64,000 bases of DNA from Paenibacillus sp. IHBB 10380 (GTDB lineage: Bacteria; Bacillota; Bacilli; Paenibacillales; Paenibacillaceae): the NCBI RefSeq assembly GCF_000949425.1, contig NZ_CP010976.1, positions 1,736,001 to 1,800,000 on the forward strand, read 5' to 3'. The position numbers were made by a program, and so were the translations under genes. Shown piece by piece: positions 47,933 through 57,218 of the stretch. Every line of letters starts with the position of its first letter. The stretch's first letter is position 1. The notes beneath the pieces were generated by a model. That model was not told the DNA's origin. It worked only from the letters and a program-made list of their open reading frames with translations, and searched no databases.

Positions 47933-48754
47933 CTTGTTCATCGGGATATGAAGCATCTCAGCCACGGTAACAAACGTATAGCCTTTATTTTTTAATGTCT
48001 CAATGATCTCAGGAAGAGCTTCAATGCTACCGTTTAGATTAGAACCTACTCCACCACCAGCATGCTGGAGAATAATAGAACCAGGACCTACAGAGGACAG
48101 TATGTTTTTCTTGACTTGTTCTTTGTCGAGACCTTTCCAATCTAAGGAATCTACGTTCCAGTTAATCACTTTATACCCGTTTTTTTTTGCCCATTTCAGC
48201 TGAGATTCTGTGATATCACCGTAGGGTGGTCTGATAAACCTAGGGCTGTATCCTGTAATATGTTTGATAATGTGTTCTGTTTTTAGAATCTGATCTTGAA
48301 AGCTATCGAACGATAGTTTACTGAATTGAGGGTGGTTATAAGAATGGTTACCTATAATATGGCCTTCTCGATTCATTCGAGCCACAATCCCTGGATACCG
48401 CTTTGCTCGTTCACCAATGACAAAAAAAGTTGCCTTCACATGGTACTTGGCTAACACATCCAACACTTTCCCTGTAAACCTTGGATCTGGAGCATCGTCA
48501 AAAGTAAGTGCGATTTGTTTGGTTCTTGCGCCCTTTGTTTTGATCGTCTCGGGGTATTTATGATATAGCTGTCCTAAGGATGATATTTTTTTATCTCTAG
48601 CTGACTTTTTATCACGATCAGAGTTTACAGGTACTGAAGTGGGAGGTCTTTCTTGTGATACAGTTGGCTCGGAAATATGTAAAGTCGGTTTTGCTAAAGT
48701 CACTTCGCACATAGAAAGAAGAAGAACTATACAAATAAATAACCTCCTAAGCAT
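47930..48754 (-). CDS. Polysaccharide deacetylase (CE4)
   Basis: A 274-residue secreted enzyme that removes acetyl groups from peptidoglycan or chitin-like sugars. Signal peptide of about 21 residues (LFICIVLLLSMCEVTLA), basic linker, then NodB motifs: TFDDAPD (catalytic Asp and metal Asp), GNHSYNHP (HxxxH metal ligands), RPPYG, NVDSLDW and IILQHAG. All catalytic residues are in place. ATG with GGAG upstream on the minus strand. Confidence 0.9.
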   Translation of the reverse strand: MLRRLFICIVLLLSMCEVTLAKPTLHISEPTVSQERPPTSVPVNSDRDKKSARDKKISSLGQLYHKYPETIKTKGARTKQIALTFDDAPDPRFTGKVLDVLAKYHVKATFFVIGERAKRYPGIVARMNREGHIIGNHSYNHPQFSKLSFDSFQDQILKTEHIIKHITGYSPRFIRPPYGDITESQLKWAKKNGYKVINWNVDSLDWKGLDKEQVKKNILSSVGPGSIILQHAGGGVGSNLNGSIEALPEIIETLKNKGYTFVTVAEMLHIPMNK

Positions 48755-48906
48755 AAATGATGATCTCCTTTGTTATGTAAGTTTGGTAAGACAATATCTC
48801 TTTTGTTATTTCCTAAGGAGGCGTCAATTATGCTTATACATTTGAATAGGTCTTTATTTATTTCATAAAGTTAGATGATATAATAATAATTAGGGGGAGG
48901 TATTCA

Positions 48907-49161
48907 GTGAAGTTATTCTTGTTAGTGATCATTGCGTTCATTGTTGTACTGATCATGTCCTTCGTTGCGTTAAGAACTAGGAAATCGAGTGGGAATGTAA
49001 TTAAGTTCCGGAAAAAGAATAGTAAGCAGGATTTGCAGAAATGTACCTATTGCAAAAAAAGAAACAAAATAACTTTCTATGCAAGTGATGATGGAACTGT
49101 AGTAGGTGTTTGTAAGGAATGTAGACCAAAGGCAGACTCCCGAGACATGCTTCCTATATAA
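48907..49161 (+). CDS. Small membrane-anchored zinc-ribbon protein
   Basis: 84 residues: a single N-terminal helix (LFLLVIIAFIVVLIMSFVA), a basic linker, and a CTYCKKRN ... GVCKECRP pair of CxxC motifs likely to bind zinc. GTG start seven bases after GGGGGAGG. It is a single gene followed by a terminator. Function unknown. Confidence 0.7.
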   Translation: MKLFLLVIIAFIVVLIMSFVALRTRKSSGNVIKFRKKNSKQDLQKCTYCKKRNKITFYASDDGTVVGVCKECRPKADSRDMLPI

Positions 49162-49177
49162 CGAGAACAACTTTATC

Positions 49178-49215
49178 AATCCCGATTGGCTCTAAGGAGA
49201 CTAATCGGGATTTTT
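49178..49215 (+). terminator. Terminator of the zinc-ribbon gene
   Basis: A perfect 10-bp stem (49178-49187 with 49203-49212) with a T-run to 49215. Confidence 0.85.
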
Positions 49216-49367
49216 GTCTATCGAATACTTCATCCAGTAAAACAAAGAGACGAACGTATCTACTGAGGCCGTCTAATGACACCTATAGTGAAATAAGTCA
49301 CAGACCACTCCTATAAGGATAAGGCATGTTTAAAAGAATGGATTGTTATTATGGGAGGTTCAATGAT

Positions 49368-50063
49368 ATGGGAAAGGTAGTATCTAACGTACAAGTAGCT
49401 GAACAAGTGTACTTGTTACGAGTAGAAGGCAATTATGAAGGCAGCATGGGACAATTCTATATGCTACGCGCGTGGGGGCACTATCCGCTACTCTCTAGAC
49501 CCATTAGCATATTTAATAAAGATGATGAAAGTATAGAGTTTCTATATCAGGTTGTTGGTGAAGGAACGACACTCTTAGCTTCGTTGCGTCCTGAAGACAC
49601 CATTCAATTGGATGGGCCTTATGGCAATGGTTTTCCTATTCCTGAGGGGCGAGTCGCTCTCATTGGTGGGGGGATTGGAATAGCACCCTTATATTACGTT
49701 GCACAGCAAATGACTCATACAGATATTTATCTCGGGTTCAGTAAAGAAGCTTATTTGCAGGATGCTTTTCGGGAAGTGACAAGTTCACTTCATATTAATG
49801 TCGGCGGATATATTGTCGACGATGTTGATTTCGAGCAGTATGACACGATTATGGCATGTGGGCCACACATGATGATGAGAGCTGTACAGACGAAATATCT
49901 TCAGTCCAATCGTCAAGCTAAGGTGTATATTTCGCTTGAGAATCGAATGGCATGTGGGATTGGTGCATGTCTTGTCTGTAGCGTCTCTTGCTTGGATGGT
50001 CGTAAAAAAGCATGTACAGATGGTCCAGTATTTGAAGCACAGGAGGTAACATTTCATGATTGA
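49368..50063 (+). CDS. pyrK: Dihydroorotate dehydrogenase B, electron-transfer subunit
   Basis: A 231-residue iron-sulfur flavoprotein passing electrons from PyrD to NAD+. FAD-binding RPISIFN, NAD-binding [12 protein letters not shown] and the 2Fe-2S cysteines in [15 protein letters not shown] ... C are all present. ATG at 49368 with GGGAGG nine bases upstream; the longer frame from 49326 has no ribosome site. Overlaps pyrD by eight bases. No other pyr gene or PyrR leader is near, so the pair is detached from the main pyrimidine operon. Confidence 0.92.
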   Translation: MGKVVSNVQVAEQVYLLRVEGNYEGSMGQFYMLRAWGHYPLLSRPISIFNKDDESIEFLYQVVGEGTTLLASLRPEDTIQLDGPYGNGFPIPEGRVALIGGGIGIAPLYYVAQQMTHTDIYLGFSKEAYLQDAFREVTSSLHINVGGYIVDDVDFEQYDTIMACGPHMMMRAVQTKYLQSNRQAKVYISLENRMACGIGACLVCSVSCLDGRKKACTDGPVFEAQEVTFHD

Positions 50064-50988
50064 TTTAACCTGCAGTGTTGCCGGGATATCGTTTAAGAAT
50101 CCTATAGTCATGGCATCGGGTACTTTTGGTTTCGGGAGAGAGTACGGGAAGATTTACGACATTTCAAAGTTAGGTGGCATCAGTGGCAAGGGTCTTACCT
50201 TACATCCCAAAGCGGGCAACGAAGGATTACGTGTCTATGAGACACCGTCTGGAATGCTGAACAGCGTAGGGCTTGAGAATCCTGGTGTTCCATATTTTCT
50301 AGAGCATGAATGTAGTGAATGGGAGACGCTTGATACCGTAAGAATTGCTAATCTAGGCGGAAATACGTTGGATGACTATGTACAGGGGGCTATGTTGATT
50401 CAACAGGATCATGATCGAAGACAAACACTTGGTAGACAAGCAGTCGATATGATTGAACTGAATATTTCTTGTCCTAACGTCAAAGAAGGCGGTATAGCTT
50501 ATGGAGTGAAAACTTCAGCAGCTAGGGAGGTTGTCCGATCCGTTAGAGAAGCAACGAAACTACCTTTAACTGTGAAGTTATCTCCTAGTGCAGAAGATTT
50601 AGTTGAGATGGCCGTGATGTGTCAGGAAGAGGGCGGAGATGCTATTTCACTCATCAATACGATATCTGGTATGAAGATTGATGTAAGGCGCCGTGCAAGC
50701 GTCTTTAATAATATGTATGCAGGTCTTTCGGGACCAGCGATCAAGCCGATTGCGCTAAGAATGGTGCATCAAGTGGCCAAGCACGTAGATATTCCCATTA
50801 TAGGCATGGGAGGGATAACTTCGGCTACAGATATTATCGAATTCATTATGGCAGGTGCTTCTGTGGTTCAGGTTGGAACGTATAACTTCATGAATTTACG
50901 AGCAGGCGAGCATCTTATTGACGGTTTAATTCAGTTTATGCAAGAAGAGAACATTAACAATTTGGACGAAATCCGCGGAATCTTATAG
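50056..50988 (+). CDS. pyrD: Dihydroorotate dehydrogenase B, catalytic subunit
   Basis: A 310-residue class 1B enzyme oxidising dihydroorotate to orotate in pyrimidine synthesis. Key motifs: [13 protein letters not shown], the substrate loop [10 protein letters not shown], catalytic Cys in [13 protein letters not shown], and FMN-phosphate site [12 protein letters not shown]. Overlap with pyrK indicates co-translation into the PyrDK heterotetramer. Confidence 0.94.
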   Translation: MIDLTCSVAGISFKNPIVMASGTFGFGREYGKIYDISKLGGISGKGLTLHPKAGNEGLRVYETPSGMLNSVGLENPGVPYFLEHECSEWETLDTVRIANLGGNTLDDYVQGAMLIQQDHDRRQTLGRQAVDMIELNISCPNVKEGGIAYGVKTSAAREVVRSVREATKLPLTVKLSPSAEDLVEMAVMCQEEGGDAISLINTISGMKIDVRRRASVFNNMYAGLSGPAIKPIALRMVHQVAKHVDIPIIGMGGITSATDIIEFIMAGASVVQVGTYNFMNLRAGEHLIDGLIQFMQEENINNLDEIRGIL

Positions 50989-51030
50989 AATAGAAGGATT
51001 ACCATTTCTCTTAAGAAAGGCGGAGACAAG

Positions 51031-51369
51031 TTGCAGCCCTATGATCCCGATGATATCACCTTAGTTGAGGTTCCAGTAGGCCGAGATACCTTATTGATCA
51101 TTACAGGTGGAGTAGCTCATATTGGTGCTGTTGCCACAGCTTATGTAGGCCCTGAGGGGATCGGAGTACAGACTTCAAGAGTTCCAGCACATGAAGAACA
51201 TAGTATAGTTGAGAAATGTGCACGTAAAGCAGCTGCTGCATTAGGGAGAACGGTCACTGTAGCAGCGGGAATCCATTATGATGATATTACCAAAGAGCAG
51301 ATTATCGCTGTTGTATCTACTGTAGATAAATTAATGGATGAGTATTTACAGCGGGTATTAAATGCATGA
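51031..51369 (+). CDS. Small conserved protein, LpdD-like
   Basis: A 112-residue soluble protein with TGGVAHIGAVATAYVG and a C-terminal helix. The HIGAVA motif recalls the LpdD-like proteins, proposed prenylated-flavin chaperones of UbiD-type decarboxylases, but I cannot confirm the family and no UbiD gene is near. TTG start after AAGGCGGAG, 42 bases behind pyrD, so probably co-transcribed. Confidence 0.5.
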   Translation: MQPYDPDDITLVEVPVGRDTLLIITGGVAHIGAVATAYVGPEGIGVQTSRVPAHEEHSIVEKCARKAAAALGRTVTVAAGIHYDDITKEQIIAVVSTVDKLMDEYLQRVLNA

Positions 51370-51463
51370 CACTGAAATAAATATAATTAATAAAATGTTG
51401 AAACGTTATTGATTATCGTGCGTAAACCATATCAAGAAGTTAACAAACTCTAGGAGGAAACGA

Positions 51464-52135
51464 ATGATGTCTATATTTAAAAGATTACGTGATCTAACCA
51501 TGTCGAATATTAACAGTATTATTGATAAAGCTGAGGATCCAATTAAAATGACGGATCAATATATTCGTGATATGCATGAAGATTTAGAAGATGCAGAGAA
51601 AGCAGTTGCAGCTCAAATTGCGATTGAGAAGAAATTCAAGCAACTTTACGAAGAGCAAGAAGCTCTTGTCAACAAACGTGAGCAACAAGCGCATACGGCT
51701 GCAAAGGCTCAAAATATTGATCTTGCACGTCGTGCTTTAGAAGAGAAGAAAGCTGCTGAGCTGAAGATGACAGAGTACAAAACAAGCTATGACCAGAACA
51801 AAGCAGCGGCTGACAATCTTCGTGGCAAGTTAGATGAGATGCGTAAGCAACTAACTTTAATGAAGAATAAGCGTGAGACGTTAGTAGCTCGTTATAATGC
51901 GGCTAAAGCTCAAACTGAAATTAACAAAGCAATGACAGGCTTCAGTACGGATTCTGCAGCAAGTGGACTTAAACGTATGGAAGATAAGATGCTTCACATG
52001 GAAGCTCAAGCTGAAGCAAGCAATGAGTTAGCTTCTAGTGAGAAGTCCTTAGATGCTGAGTTTGAGAACCTAAGCAAAGATCAAGCTGTGGAAGACGAAC
52101 TTGCAAACCTCTTGAAGCAATATGATAATAAGTAA
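51464..52135 (+). CDS. pspA: PspA/IM30 family membrane-stress protein
   Basis: A 223-residue, almost fully helical coiled-coil protein starting MMSIFKRLRDLTMSNINSII, the amphipathic first helix of PspA; EDPIKMTDQYIRDMHEDL is diagnostic. PspA/Vipp1 are ESCRT-III relatives that coat and repair stressed membranes. ATG at 51464, six bases after GGAGG. A terminator separates it from the DUF350 gene. Confidence 0.9.
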   Translation: MMSIFKRLRDLTMSNINSIIDKAEDPIKMTDQYIRDMHEDLEDAEKAVAAQIAIEKKFKQLYEEQEALVNKREQQAHTAAKAQNIDLARRALEEKKAAELKMTEYKTSYDQNKAAADNLRGKLDEMRKQLTLMKNKRETLVARYNAAKAQTEINKAMTGFSTDSAASGLKRMEDKMLHMEAQAEASNELASSEKSLDAEFENLSKDQAVEDELANLLKQYDNK

Positions 52136-52168
52136 TACATTATAATTACAATTAAATAACTTGTTCTT

Positions 52169-52210
52169 AGCGAAGGAGACATCTTGTATTTCAGATCTCC
52201 TTCGCTTTTA
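52169..52210 (+). terminator. Terminator after pspA
   Basis: A perfect 11-bp stem (52169-52179 with 52196-52206) then TTTT. Confidence 0.85.
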
Positions 52211-52265
52211 TATGACATGATGCTAACGCTAGGATGTAGTTCATGATGGGAGTGGAGGCAGGTAG

Positions 52266-52667
52266 ATGGACTTTAATATTTTAGGTGTATTGGTCTGGAC
52301 GGGTGTAGGTGCAGTTCTACTATTCATCCTCATGTTTGTAGATTCATTGTTTACGAGATACAAGGACTTTGAAGAAGTGAAAGCAGGCAACATGGCGGTT
52401 ACCACCCGTATGGTCATGAAGCTGTTTGCTCAGGGATATATTTTATCAGTATCTATCTCCACCTCAAATGTGTTAATGGATGCCATAGTTGTATCTATCG
52501 TTTCTTTTATCTTACTTCTTATACTTGAAAGTATTGCACGGCTTATGCTTAGAGCATGGGCAAACTTAGAACTTGATATGGGCACACAACAAGGTAAAGT
52601 GGGTTATGGTCTATTTGCAGGCTCACTACATATTGTTGGAGCTCTTATTATCACAGCTTGTTTATAA
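52266..52667 (+). CDS. DUF350 family membrane protein
   Basis: A 133-residue protein with four membrane helices and the polar motif FTRYKDFEEVKAGNMA between the first two, typical of DUF350/YjfL-type proteins. It lies between PspA and DUF4178/DUF4247 genes, a grouping I recall from other Gram-positive bacteria. Function unknown; probably membrane homeostasis. Confidence 0.8.
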   Translation: MDFNILGVLVWTGVGAVLLFILMFVDSLFTRYKDFEEVKAGNMAVTTRMVMKLFAQGYILSVSISTSNVLMDAIVVSIVSFILLLILESIARLMLRAWANLELDMGTQQGKVGYGLFAGSLHIVGALIITACL

Positions 52668-52746
52668 GATGGATTGTTTAGCCCTATCGCACTTGGTTTG
52701 ACAATCCGTCAATATCTAAAGTATGGTACGCGAGGAGTCATAGAGT

Positions 52747-53253
52747 ATGAGTATATTCAAAAGAATTGGAAATTTATTCTCCAAACCAGAGCCTCCGATA
52801 CAGGAGAAAAGCATGCTGAAACTCGCCGCTGGTGATATTTGTGAAGTTTCACTTGTTACTTATGAAGTGGTAGGAAGAGTGCATAACCGGGGCCGTAACG
52901 CTGTGGTGTTGACTTTGCAGGACGGACAACATATCGCCTATCTTCATATCGAGGAAAGAGAAAGAATACAGTATGCTCTATACACTCCCATAGACGGTAG
53001 ATTGGATAATCCCGCGGAGGTTCCATCTATTTTAGATTTAGATGACAAGTCTTATCACTTAGAGGAAGAGTATGAAGGGAACGTCCTTGTGAAAGGAAGA
53101 GTACCCTTCTTGCAAGATGGAGAGCAGCATGTATGGCAGTATCAGTCCGATGATAATTTTCTCTTGCGGATCGAATGGCAGAATGGCCGGTTCATGATGT
53201 ATGAAGGTGAAGATGTGATACCAGCAGATGTCAAAGTCATTCGAGCAACTTAG
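52747..53253 (+). CDS. DUF4178 family protein
   Basis: A 168-residue soluble, beta-rich protein (LKLAAGDICEVSLVTYEVVG; RIEWQNGRFMMYEGEDV) that fits DUF4178. Directly upstream of the DUF4247 lipoprotein gene (11 bases), so one operon. Function unknown. Confidence 0.75.
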   Translation: MSIFKRIGNLFSKPEPPIQEKSMLKLAAGDICEVSLVTYEVVGRVHNRGRNAVVLTLQDGQHIAYLHIEERERIQYALYTPIDGRLDNPAEVPSILDLDDKSYHLEEEYEGNVLVKGRVPFLQDGEQHVWQYQSDDNFLLRIEWQNGRFMMYEGEDVIPADVKVIRAT

Positions 53254-53264
53254 GAGTGAACCAA

Positions 53265-54014
53265 GTGAAGAAATCTTCTTTTCTTACAATTAAGCTGTTA
53301 TTGGTACTGAGCTTGCTGGGCTCACTACTGAGTGGATGTGGGGCACCGAATGTTAAAGATACTTATCCGCTTGAATCCGTAAATCAGGATGGAAGTGCAA
53401 CATCGTATGTGTATCGTGCAGCAGGTCAGACAGTACCTGAGGTAGCTAAGGCGCTATCTGACGAGAAGACACCGGATCAGGTTTCTAAGGAAGATTCTGA
53501 GCGGATGTTCCTAGTGTATAGCGACAAATGGTATCACTTGCAACAAGACCCGGATAACAAAGAAGATACACTGATCGAAGTGGATTCGAAGGAATATGTT
53601 CAGCAAAATTATAGTTCTAGCTTCTTACAGGGATATATTACGGCAAGTATATTAGGTAGTTTATTCGATTCTTTTGGAGGCTCGGGTTCTTATCGTGGAT
53701 ATTCTAGTAAAGATGTCTACAAGCCAAAGCAGGGATCATATCGTGCACCTACGGTAAGTGATAAGAAAATAGCACCACCCTTGACGGTTGAGAAGAAAGG
53801 ATTGATTACACGACGTGGGAAGAGCAATAGCTCCGATAGTGCCGGATCAGGTGGAAGTATATTTAGCAGGAACTCAAATAGTTCCGATTCTAAAGGCGGA
53901 AGTATAACAAGAGGTAGTAAGGATGATTCTATATTTAGCTCTCCGAAGAGGTCGATTACGAAGCCTAAGACTCGTTCAGGTTCAGGTAGGATCAGCAGAC
54001 GAGGTCGACGATAA
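53265..54014 (+). CDS. DUF4247 family lipoprotein
   Basis: About 249 residues: signal peptide with lipobox LLSGCG, a central folded domain (TYPLESVNQDGSATSYVYRA; RMFLVYSDKWYHLQQDP), and a Ser/Gly/Arg-rich, low-complexity tail from about residue 150. I chose the GTG at 53265, eight bases after AGGAG; the GTG at 53256 lies in that site. Surface-exposed partner of the DUF350/DUF4178/PspA group. Confidence 0.75.
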   Translation: MKKSSFLTIKLLLVLSLLGSLLSGCGAPNVKDTYPLESVNQDGSATSYVYRAAGQTVPEVAKALSDEKTPDQVSKEDSERMFLVYSDKWYHLQQDPDNKEDTLIEVDSKEYVQQNYSSSFLQGYITASILGSLFDSFGGSGSYRGYSSKDVYKPKQGSYRAPTVSDKKIAPPLTVEKKGLITRRGKSNSSDSAGSGGSIFSRNSNSSDSKGGSITRGSKDDSIFSSPKRSITKPKTRSGSGRISRRGRR

Positions 54015-54030
54015 AGGATCACCATAAACA

Positions 54031-54074
54031 AGAGCAGTGTGCGAAGGTTCGTAACTTTCGTACACTGCTCTTTA
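54031..54074 (+). terminator. Terminator of the DUF4178-DUF4247 operon
   Basis: AGAGCAGTGT (54031-54040) pairs with ACACTGCTCT (54062-54071), with inner CGAA/TTCG pairing, then TTT. Confidence 0.85.
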
Positions 54075-54193
54075 TTCTGTACAGTGAATGGGAATGGTCA
54101 CGGTAGGTTGCCATTGTATACGGTTATTGCTATAAATGAAGTAGAAACTTTATGGAAAATAAGGACGCTTTAACAATCTTAGGAGGTTACGAC

Positions 54194-55477
54194 TTGGAAC
54201 ATTCATTAGATCATTCTAAATTTCAACGTAAAGCGATACAAGTGAATGAGGCACAGAACAGGATTGCTTCTTACATTCATCCTATAGATATTGAAAGTGT
54301 AGATTTGCAAGCGAGCCATGGTAGAACATTGGCCCAGACGATTACGGCCCCCCATCCTTATCCATCTTTTCGTCGTTCGAGTATGGATGGTTATGCGATT
54401 TGCTCCACGGATACTATTCAATGCAGCTCTGAAGCTGAAATAACTATATGGCTTGAAGTGATTGATGATATTCCTTGTGGATTAGTATCAAGTAAGACGA
54501 TTATACCTGGAACAACAGCACGCATTATGACAGGAGCGCAAGTGCCCGAAGGAGCGGATGCGGTAGTCATGTTCGAGATGGTTGAACTTCGTGAGGAGAA
54601 TGGGATAAAGTTGGCTGGACTCAGAAGACATATAGAGCAGGGGAAGAACATTACCCCGATAGGATTGGAACTACAGGCTGAGGAAGAAGTTCTGAAGCAA
54701 GGGGTTACAATTGCGGCTGGTGAAATATCTGTCTTGGCAACGTTCGGCATTCATAGCGTACAGGTATATAGACGTCCACGGGTCGCTATTTTCTCAACTG
54801 GATCTGAGCTATTGAAGATAGATGAACCGCTCCAATCGGGTAAAATCCGCAATAGTAATACATATATGATTGCTTCTCAGGTGCTAGAGGCAGGAGGGGA
54901 ACCCGTGATTCTGGATGCTATTATGGATGATCTCTCCTTAGCCCAAAGAAAAGTAGAAGAAGCGCTCGCGCAGTATGATATGGTCGTAACGAGTGGGGGG
55001 GTATCGGTTGGTGATTATGATATTATGGGAGATTTAGTGCGTTCGGATCGCGTGACGATGCTGTATAACAAAGTAACCATGCGCCCAGGTAGCGTATCCA
55101 CTGCAGCAGTTAAAGATAACAAATGTTTATTTGCTCTGTCGGGTAATCCCGGGGCTTGTTTTGTTGGGTTTGAATTGTTTGTCAGACCGAGTATTCGGAT
55201 GATGATGTTAGATCCTAACCCTTACTTACCGGAATGGACAGCTACTTTAGGGGCAGATTATGATAAGGTTAACAACTTCACAAGATTCGTGCGTGCTAAG
55301 ATACAAATTAAAGAGGGTGTAGTGTATGCTACTCCAACGGGTGTAGATGAATCTGGTGTTATGATTACCATTAAAGATAGTGACTGTTTAATTATTGTTC
55401 CACCAAGTCAAGAAGGTCTCCAAGCAGGTGTGAAGGTAAAGATTATGGTGTTAAAGAACTTTATTCATCCATTCTAA
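54194..55477 (+). CDS. moeA: Molybdopterin molybdenumtransferase
   Basis: A 427-residue enzyme that inserts molybdate into adenylylated molybdopterin. Typical segments: SSMDGYAI, the MoCF domain TSGGVSVGDYD and ALSGNPGACFVGFELFVRP. TTG at 54194 lies seven bases after AGGAGG, so the 14 codons upstream are not translated. No other molybdenum-cofactor gene is in the window. Confidence 0.92.
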   Translation: MEHSLDHSKFQRKAIQVNEAQNRIASYIHPIDIESVDLQASHGRTLAQTITAPHPYPSFRRSSMDGYAICSTDTIQCSSEAEITIWLEVIDDIPCGLVSSKTIIPGTTARIMTGAQVPEGADAVVMFEMVELREENGIKLAGLRRHIEQGKNITPIGLELQAEEEVLKQGVTIAAGEISVLATFGIHSVQVYRRPRVAIFSTGSELLKIDEPLQSGKIRNSNTYMIASQVLEAGGEPVILDAIMDDLSLAQRKVEEALAQYDMVVTSGGVSVGDYDIMGDLVRSDRVTMLYNKVTMRPGSVSTAAVKDNKCLFALSGNPGACFVGFELFVRPSIRMMMLDPNPYLPEWTATLGADYDKVNNFTRFVRAKIQIKEGVVYATPTGVDESGVMITIKDSDCLIIVPPSQEGLQAGVKVKIMVLKNFIHPF

Positions 55478-55494
55478 GCGAATCTAGCATCCCA

Positions 55495-56577
55495 TTAAGG
55501 CTCATTACGTCGTTCAATGGCTTCAGACATCGTCTTGTCTGTAAGGTGAGCATAGACTTCAGTTGTTTCTGTGGAGGCGTGTCCTAACTGCTCCTTGGTC
55601 TTGTAGATATCATTCTGTAAATAATAATCGGTGGCAAAAGAATGACGCAGCTTATGAACGGTAAGAAAAGGCTTGCCGAACCGTTGGGCATATTTAATAA
55701 TCATCGCTTGGATAGCACGTTTGGTCATACGCTTTCCTTCCTGCTGACCGTTAGGGATCGTTAAGAAGAGAGCTTTTTCTTTCTTTGGAGCTTTATATCT
55801 TGTTTGTCTTAGGCTAAGGTATAAGGTTACATCATCCTTCGCTTGTTCACGGAAATAGACAGGTGATTTGTAAGTTTCATCATTATTACCTTTACGGAAG
55901 ATGTACAATAGCTTGTTGTTATAGTCTAAATCCTCTAGGTTCAAATTAATGATCTCAGAGACGCGCAGACCCGAATTCAATATGAGACTCGCAATACATG
56001 CATCACGTTCCTTATTCTGTTCGTAGGAATACAAAGCTTGTTTATTGCTTGCGACGTCAACTCCATAACCTTCGTAGATGTAGGCTATAAATTCAAATAT
56101 CTCTTCATCCTCTAGTATTTTACCTTTTAGCTTGGCTGCTGTATCCTTAGGCTTATGTGTGCGTTTGACTTCCACTTTGGCCATAATATTGCGCTTAAGA
56201 AGAGGGTAGAAGTCTTCATCTTCCGCAATTTGACTCAAATAATGAAATAAGGAACGAAGTGAAGATAACTTGCGAGATAAGGTTACTCTACTGTTGGCCC
56301 CTTCACGACGAGTTGTTAAATAGAGCCTATAGCTCACGATATTCTCCATACGTAACATTTCGAGTTCTTGAAGCGTGATTTTGGTATTGTGATCTGCTTC
56401 GGACAGTAATTCTCCTCGTAACCAATTGAAGAAGGTTTGATAATCTCTTATATACTCAAGCAAGGTAGATGGAGATAGGTCAGGTAATTTATAATCAATA
56501 AATTGTTGTACAAACCAAGGCATGTCAAGTACCTTTTCATCTAGTTTTACGCGATCGCTTTCTTTCTGAATATTCAT
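55495..56577 (-). CDS. xerS: Tyrosine recombinase, XerS-like
   Basis: A 360-residue recombinase with an N-terminal core-binding domain (LSPSTLLEYIRDYQTFFNWL) and catalytic residues R (NSGLRVSEI), K (FRKGNN), HxxR (HKLRHSFAT), H (LGHAST) and Y (EVYAHL). Length and sequence fit XerS, the single chromosome-dimer resolvase of streptococci also annotated in Paenibacillus. ATG at 56577 after AGAGGTG. No dif site is evident in the 155 bases upstream. Confidence 0.85.
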   Translation of the reverse strand: MNIQKESDRVKLDEKVLDMPWFVQQFIDYKLPDLSPSTLLEYIRDYQTFFNWLRGELLSEADHNTKITLQELEMLRMENIVSYRLYLTTRREGANSRVTLSRKLSSLRSLFHYLSQIAEDEDFYPLLKRNIMAKVEVKRTHKPKDTAAKLKGKILEDEEIFEFIAYIYEGYGVDVASNKQALYSYEQNKERDACIASLILNSGLRVSEIINLNLEDLDYNNKLLYIFRKGNNDETYKSPVYFREQAKDDVTLYLSLRQTRYKAPKKEKALFLTIPNGQQEGKRMTKRAIQAMIIKYAQRFGKPFLTVHKLRHSFATDYYLQNDIYKTKEQLGHASTETTEVYAHLTDKTMSEAIERRNEP

Positions 56578-56732
56578 GGGTATCACCTCTTGATGGTTAG
56601 GATTCTACAACCATTCTACCATATTGAGGGAGAGACTGCCCTGTGTAGTACAGTAAAGTGTACGTATACATTAAGGTGAGTAAGATAAAGTTATATAATG
56701 AAATCAAGATAAGAAATAAAGAGGTGGTAAAT

Positions 56733-57218
56733 ATGGAAATGAGGCTAGATAGAGTTCCACTGGAACACAGAGAGGTCATTGATCATTTGATGCAGTTCTA
56801 CTTGTATGATTTCACACAGTATCTTCAAATTGAGGTTAATGATAATGGGCTATTCCCAGCCTATCCTGAGCTAGATTCTTACTGGAGTAGCGGGAACGAC
56901 AAGGTAGCATTTCTAATTAAGGTATCTAATAGACCTGCAGGGTTCGCATTAGTTGATCAATTGCACAACAGCTCGGAAGGCGAATATTATATGACGGAGT
57001 TTTTTATTATGAAGAAATATCGGCGTGGTGGAGTTGGAACATGGGCGGCGCATGAGCTTTTTCGTCAGTTCAAGGGGAGCTGGAAGGTGACTCAAGTGAA
57101 GAGTAATGCGCCGGCGCAAGTCTTTTGGCAGAAAGTGATTAGAGCTTACACCGACGGGAAATTTAGACAGAAAGTTCATCCAGAGCAGGGTAACTTGAGT
57201 CAATATTTCAATTCTTAA
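56733..57218 (+). CDS. GNAT-family N-acetyltransferase
   Basis: A 161-residue protein with the acetyl-CoA loop KKYRRGGVGTWAAHELF preceded by YYMTEFFIM, the GNAT core; the family tail NAPAQVFWQKV follows. ATG at 56733 behind GAGGTGG; upstream codons to 56658 overlap the promoter region. Substrate unknown. Its 3' end overlaps the convergent SpeE-like gene by four bases. Confidence 0.85.
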   Translation: MEMRLDRVPLEHREVIDHLMQFYLYDFTQYLQIEVNDNGLFPAYPELDSYWSSGNDKVAFLIKVSNRPAGFALVDQLHNSSEGEYYMTEFFIMKKYRRGGVGTWAAHELFRQFKGSWKVTQVKSNAPAQVFWQKVIRAYTDGKFRQKVHPEQGNLSQYFNS

